Of a stretch of DNA of 64,000 nt, positions 58,022 to 64,000 are shown one piece after another (within the stretch, counting starts at the first letter, position 1; every line of letters begins with the position of its first letter). The DNA lies in assembly GCA_036768485.1 (NCBI GenBank), contig JAVLUZ010000191.1:2516953-2580952 (forward strand), written 5' to 3'. This stretch comes from Mermis nigrescens. Its lineage: Eukaryota > Nematoda > Enoplea > Mermithida > Mermithidae. Position numbers and translations under genes: made by a program. A model generated the notes under the pieces. It saw only the letters and a program-made list of their open reading frames with translations, was not told the DNA's origin and made no database searches.

Positions 58022-59091
58022 TCCAAATCGGATTCCAAAATCCACTCGTTAAATTTATCAGGATATCCAAACCACTTGACAAGCAATTGAATTTGTCCGT
58101 TTCTTAAACGCCGCTTCTTTATAATTTTTTCAATTTTAAGCGTACGATTTTCATTATATGCCACCTTTTGCAGTTCTCGTTCATAAAATGTTCCAACAAT
58201 GGCTTCACCACTCAAGTCGATTAGTCTATATACAGGTTCGGTTGCACGGCTGATTACCTGAGAAATTTTAAAAATTTCCTCAGTAAATTGTGGTAGATAG
58301 CTTTTATCAAAAATTTGGTGATACTTGGAAAGGCGAACATAATCACCAACTGAAAATTTGGGACTTTTATTAATTTGTACTTTTCCATATAGATTATTCA
58401 AAACCTCTTGCACATTGTTAACATTTACATCTATGGGTTTCATTTTGATAGAGCGATGCACTGTATTATTGTAATTTTTAACCAATTTTTCTAATATATC
58501 AATCCATGTAAATGTTCCTTTTTCAGTAAAATAACGGTACATTCTACTTTTTAATGTACGATTAAATCTATCCACAATAGCACATTTAATATCCTCATTT
58601 TGAGATGTGAAAAAATGAATTTGTTCTTGGTCCAGCAAGTTTTGAAACTCTCGATTTAAAAATTCCTTTCCTTTATCTGTGCGAATTTGCCATGGCTTTC
58701 GGCCTTCGGAAATTATGCTTTTAAGGGCACTCGAAACGCTTAAACCAGATTTATTTTTGAGTGGTCTAGCCCAAGCATATTTGCTTAGCACATCAATACA
58801 TGTTAAAATGAATTTAAACCCGTCATTGTGATTCTGTAATGAAGTCATATCAGCTAGATCAAGCTCCCACTGATGATCAATATCAAAAACATAAATTTTG
58901 TTCCGCTTAAATTTTCGGAAAGCTGGCTTATGTAGAGTATAAGTATCTTGGAAAGATAGCCACTTTTTGACTTGATCTAATGTGATTGAAGAATCTTTAG
59001 CCTTTGCAGCATCATATAGCAATTTTACACTCGCAAAGGATGAAGGATTGTCTAAATTCTTGTAAATAGATTCAAATAATTTTTTATTCAT
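58018..59091 (-). CDS. Polinton integrase with C-terminal chromodomain
   Basis: 357 codons from ATG at 59091. An N-terminal helical domain (VKKWLSFQDTYTLHKP) leads into an RNase H-fold core: D78 (WELDLADM), D139 (RTDKGKEF) and the third acidic position at 174, in IVDRFNRTLK. That position is normally glutamate in this family but is aspartate here (codon GAT). An SH3-like segment (SVGDYVRLSKYH) and a chromodomain (KIEKIIKKRRL, LLVKWFGY, NEWILESDLE) complete it. It would insert the element DNA; the chromodomain may direct it to methylated histones. The start overlaps the preceding gene by 8 nt. Confidence 0.92.
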   Translation of the reverse strand: MNKKLFESIYKNLDNPSSFASVKLLYDAAKAKDSSITLDQVKKWLSFQDTYTLHKPAFRKFKRNKIYVFDIDHQWELDLADMTSLQNHNDGFKFILTCIDVLSKYAWARPLKNKSGLSVSSALKSIISEGRKPWQIRTDKGKEFLNREFQNLLDQEQIHFFTSQNEDIKCAIVDRFNRTLKSRMYRYFTEKGTFTWIDILEKLVKNYNNTVHRSIKMKPIDVNVNNVQEVLNNLYGKVQINKSPKFSVGDYVRLSKYHQIFDKSYLPQFTEEIFKISQVISRATEPVYRLIDLSGEAIVGTFYERELQKVAYNENRTLKIEKIIKKRRLRNGQIQLLVKWFGYPDKFNEWILESDLE

Positions 59092-59821
59092 TGTACAGTG
59101 GAGAATAACGGATTGATTTTCTAGATTCCCATTTTTCTCTTTTAGCTTTTCTGGGTGGCGTTAGTTTAACAGTATCAGCAGATGAACCTTCTGTGGCAGA
59201 ATCGTATTCTGTTAATGAAGCGAATTCTTTAGGTTCTTGCTTATATAGTTTTTCGGATAACATTTTACGCCTATTTGGATTTCCAACATATGCTTTGGGA
59301 ATATGTTCTAAAAACAATGCATGTGCGAATTCTGATGCTCCGATTGGATGTTCAGCTTTGACACGTTCTCTACTAAAATCATTAATAAGATCAATGATAT
59401 GAGAATGAGGAACAATATGTCCTTTGACTGAAATTTCACCATTATCATTCACATCAATTATTTTACTATGTTGAATATGTGAAACCAGCATTTTAGCCTG
59501 TTTTTGTTTGCTTTTTGGAAGACTATTCAGTACTGTATCAAACCATTTAGGTTCAAATTCATGTTTTTCAGCATCATTAGCAGCCTTTTCTTCAGATTTA
59601 AAAATTACAGTCTGAGGTTTACGTTGTTCAGCCTCCAAGTTTAAATATCGACCAAAAAGCTGAGAATATAATTGGAATTGGTGCTTGGGGCTATCATTGC
59701 TTTTTAAAATTTTTTCAAGTTCACTTTTAAATTCATCAATCTGTTTCTGTAATGGCGTTTTTTCAGCATTCAATTGCCTAACATCCTGGGGTATTAGGAC
59801 CATTTTGTTGGCGAATTTCAT
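59084..59821 (-). CDS. conserved Polinton protein of unknown function
   Basis: 245 codons from ATG at 59821; ATG at 59803 is an alternative. The N-terminus is predicted coiled coil (TPLQKQIDEFKSELEKIL). The middle has LPKSKQKQAKMLVSHI, NGEISVKGHIVPHSHIIDL and GASEFAHALFLEHIP, a pattern I associate with a conserved gene next to the Polinton integrase. The C-terminus is basic (PPRKAKREKWESRKS). ATGA overlaps the preceding stop. I do not know its function. Confidence 0.75.
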   Translation of the reverse strand: MKFANKMVLIPQDVRQLNAEKTPLQKQIDEFKSELEKILKSNDSPKHQFQLYSQLFGRYLNLEAEQRKPQTVIFKSEEKAANDAEKHEFEPKWFDTVLNSLPKSKQKQAKMLVSHIQHSKIIDVNDNGEISVKGHIVPHSHIIDLINDFSRERVKAEHPIGASEFAHALFLEHIPKAYVGNPNRRKMLSEKLYKQEPKEFASLTEYDSATEGSSADTVKLTPPRKAKREKWESRKSIRYSPLYNE

Positions 59822-60159
59822 TTCTTTGCAATTATATCACTAAGTAAATTCGCTGCAATGCTTAACAGTGGAGCTAACAAAAGTGGTAAAAATCCGCCTT
59901 TCTGAATAATTTGACGTTTTCTAGATAATGTTGTATCTTTTTTTGTACCCAAATAAAGAATATTATTTTTATGACGTTTTAATAATTCCTTTTGTGAAGA
60001 GTTTAGCTTAATATTACCCCTCAGTATGTTATAACATATATCACAAATACAATATATTAATTCTTTCTTTGATTTTTCTAAAAATGATTTCCGCTGACAA
60101 GGGTTACACTTTGCCAAAACCTTTAATTCGTCAATATGCTCTTTCAGACGTTGCGACAT
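59818..60159 (-). CDS. small conserved Polinton protein with C-terminal hydrophobic segment
   Basis: 113 codons from ATG at 60159. It is basic and helical, with CNPCQRKSFLEKSKKELIYCI, LNSSQKELLKRHKNNI, and KRQIIQKGGFLPLLLAPLLS at the C-terminus. The KRxxLxQxGGF(L/I)xxLLxPxL ending is common to small proteins of Polintons and related viruses. Possibly membrane-associated. Its TGA overlaps the ATG of the next gene. Confidence 0.7.
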   Translation of the reverse strand: MSQRLKEHIDELKVLAKCNPCQRKSFLEKSKKELIYCICDICYNILRGNIKLNSSQKELLKRHKNNILYLGTKKDTTLSRKRQIIQKGGFLPLLLAPLLSIAANLLSDIIAKK

Positions 60160-60416
60160 TACATCACTAACACAAAATGTAAGAATGACTGAAAATAATA
60201 AATCTTACTTATTTATAGATTCACCAGTTGAGCAAAAAGTCGGCTTAATCATCGGAAACTTGTCGAAAATAATCTTCTCTACGTTGAACTCCTAATGTAT
60301 TCAAGGTTTCAAAATCAGTTCTGGACGCTCTCCTCTAAATTAAGGTACAAATCTTGAATAAAGCTACCACTGAGTTTGCGCCTTCGAATCTCAAACAAGA
60401 GATCGCCAGCAAACTG

Positions 60417-60677
60417 CTAAAATGCTGAAATGCGCCTTCGACCAGTAAGCATATATGTGTGATTGTGTGTTCTTGCTCTCACTTTATATATCGACTTAGC
60501 AGCGGGTGAAAATCGAGTCCAAAATAAGTCAGCAATGAGCGATTTCTGTTCACTAGTTATAAAGGTGCCTGAAAAATAATGTATTAAATTTGATTTTATC
60601 TTATATATTAAAAATGCATTACTTCTTGTTCGTTCGTGGATGTTTCGTACAAACAATTCAAATGAAGCAGCCACCAT
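60417..60677 (-). CDS. small spliced gene, 68 codons
   Basis: ATG at 60677. Exon 1 is 60677-60623 and exon 2 is 60568-60417; the 54-nt intron has donor AGAA|GTAATG and acceptor TATTTTTCAG. The intron is a multiple of three and has no stop, so unspliced RNA would encode an 86-codon version. The product begins VAASFELFVRNIHERT and continues with ITSEQKSLIADLFWTRF; the C-terminus is basic (TGRRRISAF). No signal peptide. Family unknown to me. Confidence 0.6.
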   Translation of the reverse strand: MVAASFELFVRNIHERTRSNAFLIYKIKSNLIHYFSGTFITSEQKSLIADLFWTRFSPAAKSIYKVRARTHNHTYMLTGRRRISAF

Positions 60678-60744
60678 TTTCAACAACCGACCAAACCTGA
60701 GTTAGCTTCAATAAGACAAATGAAAATTTAGTTGGGTTGCACTT

Positions 60745-61203
60745 TCAAAAATAATTATGCTTTGGCAAATGATTGGTCGAATTCAAAATTTGAATTAATT
60801 GGCGCACATTTTTATAAGAAAGGTTCATTGATGCAATATGCAAACTAGTAAATAAGTTATCTATTGCACAGCAAATGTATATTTCAGGATTATGAATTTT
60901 TAATCGAAAGCAGCCTTTGATTCTAAATTTTTTGCCACGCCCAATCGGGCATTCCATGTTTTCATTAATAAATTTAATCATTTTCTCGTTATCAATATCA
61001 TATATTGTTGTTCTATTTAGTGAGCTAGGAGAATGGATCGAAACGGTAGAATTTTTGCATTTTCTGGATTGTGAATCGTAAAATACTGCTGCAATAAAGG
61101 CTAAAATGAAAATCATCGCTAAGAAAAGTGATGCAATGATTAATCTTCTTTTGCTAGATGTTGTTTTATGTAAAAATGTATAAATATTATGCCGAGCTTC
61201 CAT
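60745..61203 (-). CDS. type II membrane protein, relative of 61963-62448
   Basis: 152 codons from ATG at 61203. A basic N-terminus (SSKRR) precedes one hydrophobic segment at about 20-42 (LIIASLFLAMIFILAFIAAV), so the rest would be outside the cell or in the lumen. The ectodomain has FINENMECPIGRG, a cysteine before RLKIHNPEIYICC, and N-glycosylation sites (NSTV, NRTT, NLSY). FIxxNMxCP, HxPxIxIxC and the following spacing are shared with the product of 61963-62448, so the two are probably paralogues. They flank the ATPase gene. Not part of the Polinton core set as I know it. Confidence 0.7.
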   Translation of the reverse strand: MEARHNIYTFLHKTTSSKRRLIIASLFLAMIFILAFIAAVFYDSQSRKCKNSTVSIHSPSSLNRTTIYDIDNEKMIKFINENMECPIGRGKKFRIKGCFRLKIHNPEIYICCAIDNLFTSLHIASMNLSYKNVRQLIQILNSTNHLPKHNYF

Positions 61204-61286
61204 ATTTTAAGAGAGAAATTAGTGAAGAACACCAATTGTAAAGCGCAAAAATTAGTAGAATGAAAATTTTGTAAGCTTCTCTATAT

Positions 61287-61910
61287 TTATTTAGGAACAT
61301 AAACATAATTTTCCGCATCAGTCGGAAAAATGTTTGTTCTTAAACGCATATGTTCTGGCGTCATTTGACTTAAATCTACTAACAAGTAGCCATAAGGTTC
61401 CTTTGTTGCATCTAAAAACGCTTCGGTAAAATGCTTTGATCCTGGAAAAATTTGCCTGCCCAGGGTTTGAATCTGAAGTTTATCCGAAGGATTTTTCATC
61501 AAAACTAAATATTGGGCATTGATTCTACTCGTTCTTAAACCATCAAAAAAAGCATTTGGCACAATATGTATAATAGAAAGATTCCAATGATGAGAGCCTT
61601 TTGTAAAAAGCTCATTTAATCTCGAATCTGCCTTCAATTCGCTCATGAAATCATCCAAAATTAATAATTTCGGCTCAGCTTTGTTAGCCTTCAAATCTTC
61701 AAAATTTGGGATTCCCTCCATAAATTGCACTTTTTCTAATAAAGTTTCATAAGTTGGCTGCCATTCAGTAAATGACCAATAAATTTTTTGAGGCGGAGGG
61801 TCTATTAATTCATCTGATAGGGTTACAATCTTTTTCACAAATTCCGTTTTTCCAGATTTAGTTGGAGCAGCAACAATGCAATTAAAAGGGTGTTTCCACC
61901 TGACATCCAT
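61287..61910 (-). CDS. FtsK/HerA-type packaging ATPase
   Basis: 207 codons from ATG at 61910; the frame is open upstream to a GTG at 61916. Walker A is APTKSGKT at residues 15-22 and Walker B is LLILDDF at 82-88, followed by the polar SEL. SIIHIVPNAFFDGLRTSR matches the sensor/arginine-finger region of Polinton packaging ATPases. It would pump DNA into the capsid. Length is normal for the family. Confidence 0.92.
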   Translation of the reverse strand: MDVRWKHPFNCIVAAPTKSGKTEFVKKIVTLSDELIDPPPQKIYWSFTEWQPTYETLLEKVQFMEGIPNFEDLKANKAEPKLLILDDFMSELKADSRLNELFTKGSHHWNLSIIHIVPNAFFDGLRTSRINAQYLVLMKNPSDKLQIQTLGRQIFPGSKHFTEAFLDATKEPYGYLLVDLSQMTPEHMRLRTNIFPTDAENYVYVPK

Positions 61911-61962
61911 ATTCACACCTTATAATTTACAAAAATGACAAAATTCTATAATACACTCGCTT

Positions 61963-62448
61963 TTATATCCTGCATTCTGGCGCTTTCATTTTTAAAATTC
62001 CAAGCAAAAATTGAGTTCTGGCTAGATCAAGAATAAAAGTTTTAACTACCATGGTGTCAAAATTTGAAGCTCTACTGCAGCGAATAAATATGTATGGAGT
62101 ATGTGATATAATTCGATCATTAAACGCATCAATTCTTCCTTTGTTTGCAGGGCAATGCATGTTTTGTTCAATGAAGGTACCAAATTTTTGTTGTTCTAAA
62201 ACAGTCAAGTTGTAAGTGACTGTTTTCTTAACATAACTAGGCAATCGTAGAAAGAGAAGTTTATTTTTTTCGGCACAATTTGATATAAATTCAATCTTTT
62301 CTGTATTATTAAAAGCAGTAGAATGCACCATCGTTAATTCGTATTTTTTCAGTGGATTTTTAGCAGAAAGTAACCAAGAATCGTGACTTTTAGCAAGCAT
62401 TATTATGCATTGAAATATAAATCCTAGCATAAGAATAGCTCTATTCAT
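61963..62448 (-). CDS. secreted protein, relative of 60745-61203
   Basis: 161 codons from ATG at 62448. A signal peptide is clear (MNRAILMLGFIFQCIIMLA, cleavage near residue 20). The mature part has N-glycosylation sites, FIEQNMHCPANKGR and HTPYIFIRC, matching the ectodomain of the 60745-61203 product at FIxxNMxCP and the second cysteine. There is no second membrane segment. It lies between the polymerase and ATPase genes. Function unknown; I found no familiar domain. Confidence 0.7.
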   Translation of the reverse strand: MNRAILMLGFIFQCIIMLAKSHDSWLLSAKNPLKKYELTMVHSTAFNNTEKIEFISNCAEKNKLLFLRLPSYVKKTVTYNLTVLEQQKFGTFIEQNMHCPANKGRIDAFNDRIISHTPYIFIRCSRASNFDTMVVKTFILDLARTQFLLGILKMKAPECRI

Positions 62449-62550
62449 TTCTAATATTTGAGACTAAAGTAGAGAACCTTCTATTCAGTAGACAAATAAT
62501 TCTAAACACTGAATCATTAATTTAAACACTGCATTATATACAAGACATAA

Positions 62551-63955
62551 TTAAAATCCATAGGGTAATGTACAAAAATTACGACGAATGACACGTTTAT
62601 CATACACGATGCGAAATTTCTTAGGCATAATTTTTGTAACGACTTTTCTGCCTTCCTGTTTTCGTTGTATTCGGCTAGAAACAATAGAAATTTCTTTTCT
62701 ACAATTTTGTTTTACATAGGCGCGGACTAAATGACGTAAGGATAAAAAGTTGACACGTTTAACAGCAACATGTGACAATGTTATTCCTCGGACTTTGTGA
62801 ACATAATGATCTTTTTGATCTTTTGTGCTAAAAACGCGAAATCCATAGTTTTTAGGTCCTCCACTGCAAAATTCTGTAATGTATGAGTCTTTTCCATAAT
62901 CCCGCAGCTCATTGGTCATCTCGCCGAGGCATGATCCAATCGGCAGCTGGTATTCATCAGGCTTGTCCACGTTCGAGACATAGATGACGCTATCAGTGTC
63001 AAAATATAATGCTCGGGTACCTAGCTGCTCGATGTAAGAATAGAGCTTCAAACGAGCCTGTGCAGTCGTATAGGCAGCAATCACAGGATTGGTATTGCCC
63101 ATAACGTCTACAAAGTCTTCATTTTGCTTATAGGTAACGCCTATTATCTCTTCATTGATCATATGAATAGCAAGAATCATGTTGGCAGGGTTGAAAAGGT
63201 GGGCATAGTATTTAGCCGGGTCTTTAAAGTAGACAGTCTTGTTGAGATTGTTCCTTTGACCAAACTAAAGGAATTTTAAAAATTGGCCAAAATTATACTA
63301 AATCTATGCTAAAACAGTGTTTTTTTGTACCAGGTCCATTTGTAATCTTTTAACATTTTACACATGCAAATTTTTGGGTACTATAATATGGTAGAGTAGC
63401 GATTTTGTTGTAGTAAAACAAGGTTGTTCGACTTTTGGAAGTGTATTTTAGCTAGTTTCTGGGTCTCTAAGGGCAAAAATCACTAAGAATTGTCTCGAAA
63501 CGGCGCAAAGCGCCACAGTTTTCCTTTTGAAATACAATTTCTGCCATTATAAACATATATTAGAACACACGATTACTCATTCCGGCGCAATCCGCCGAAA
63601 ATTTTTGCAAATTTTATACCTTCTTTGCAATTTTAGTCTTCCCAAAAATCTTTGTACATGTACAAAGACGGTCCCAAAAAGTCTTTGTACACATCAAAAA
63701 ATCTTTGCCGAGTACGAAAAAAAAACACTGTGCTGAAAATGCAATAAAACGTATATATTGACATAATAAAATTTATGCAAATTTTCTCACTTTGCCCCAA
63801 AAGCTGTTGAGCATGAGCTAGGCCAACGCCCTTTTTCCCTGATTCTTTTCAATCTTGTCAGCATCGAGTAAAATGCTCTCACGATCCTTAACGTCAGCAA
63901 TGTAATTTGATTTATCCTGGTCCGTTTTGACTCCACATGGGTATCCTTCAGCCTC
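62551..63955 (-). pseudogene. DNA polymerase B, C-terminal exons, with in-frame stop
   Basis: Two exons are visible: 63955-63791 and 63264-62551. The intervening 526-nt intron has donor GCAAA|GTGAGA and acceptor TTCCTTTAG. Exon 1 begins after an acceptor (TTAACTTTTAG) and ends with the NSFWGK motif of the polymerase core; exon 2 continues in frame with FGQRNN and later carries the catalytic YFDTDSVIYV (motif C). A TAG at 63819-63821 interrupts exon 1 eleven codons before the donor, where the family usually has a basic residue. The gene would prime and replicate the element; with the stop this copy is probably inactive. The N-terminal exonuclease domain lies beyond the window. Confidence 0.88.
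63315..63730. mobile_element. hAT-like MITE with TCTTTGTACA arms, copy D, in the polB intron
   Basis: It starts CAGTGTTTTTTTGTACCAGG and ends GTACGAAAAAAAAACACTG. The flanking octamers TGCTAAAA (63307-63314) and TGCTGAAA (63731-63738) match at 7 of 8 positions. The central palindrome appears as GGCGCAAAGCGCC (63502) and GGCGCAATCCGCC (63583). It lies wholly within the 63265-63790 intron, so it would not disturb the spliced polymerase. Confidence 0.85.
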
Positions 63956-64000
63956 CTAAAAGTTAACAAAGCACAAAATTGATATGTATGCAATAAACAT

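Larger units (their letters stand above)
53618..64000 (-). mobile_element. Polinton/Maverick, most of one copy
   Basis: It has the diagnostic gene set: protein-primed-type DNA polymerase B, retroviral-like integrase, adenain-like protease, packaging ATPase, and major and minor capsid proteins. All genes are on the minus strand, from 63955 down to 53618, and the element continues beyond the window. No terminal inverted repeat could be tested. The genes are closely packed. The polymerase has an in-frame stop and the last gene a frameshift, so this copy is probably not fully functional although most genes are open. Confidence 0.93.

Overview
The window looks like a repeat-rich chromosome segment from an invertebrate animal. 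Three things point to this: spliced genes with GT-AG introns, one recognisable host gene whose introns are filled with transposon debris, and the types of mobile element present. I cannot name the species. Nothing looks bacterial: there are no operons with ribosome binding sites, no CRISPR array and no rRNA or tRNA gene that I could see.

Region 1 (about 1-18 kb, minus strand) holds a host MFSD5-like transporter gene. Five exons are recognisable: 17762-17621, 9779-9672, 5551-5459, 5247-5111 and 2109-1863. They have matching splice phases and are spread over 16 kb of non-coding repeats. The exon(s) for the second to fourth membrane helices, one short exon and the 3' end were not found. An unidentified membrane-protein exon lies at 15887-16299 on the same strand.

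Region 2 (about 18-34 kb) is almost entirely repeats. There are many non-autonomous DNA transposons, several with 8-bp target duplications that can be read directly (hAT-like). There is also a palindromic TA-flanked element, a LINE remnant split by a 2.46-kb inverted-repeat element, minisatellites and a roughly 1-kb palindrome. A short GC-rich palindrome (GGCGCGAAGCGCC and variants), usually followed by AAAATTT, recurs throughout regions 1 and 2.

Region 3 (34.1-53.2 kb, minus strand) holds two related Ty3/gypsy-class retroelements. The first, 34077-46125, has both LTRs and a 4-5-bp target duplication but broken genes. The second, 46709-53201, lacks LTRs and most of gag but has two long intact frames. 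In both copies the order is gag/nucleocapsid - envelope glycoprotein - protease/RT/RNase H/integrase, so the envelope gene lies upstream of pol. In the intact copy the zinc knuckles and the glycoprotein share one reading frame. I consider this the most unusual feature of the window.

Region 4 (53.6-64 kb, minus strand) is most of a Polinton/Maverick. In transcription order it has a C-terminal part of DNA polymerase B (with an intron carrying a MITE and an in-frame stop codon), a secreted protein, the packaging ATPase, a membrane protein related to the secreted one, a small spliced gene, two conserved Polinton proteins, a chromodomain integrase, an adenain-like protease, the minor capsid protein, a basic virion-like protein, the spliced major capsid protein, and a five-exon gene that may carry a PC4-like domain. 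All genes lie on one strand and several overlap by 4-8 nt or are 2 nt apart. Together they would supply replication, integration, capsid assembly, maturation and DNA packaging; the related pair of membrane/secreted proteins is an accessory module.
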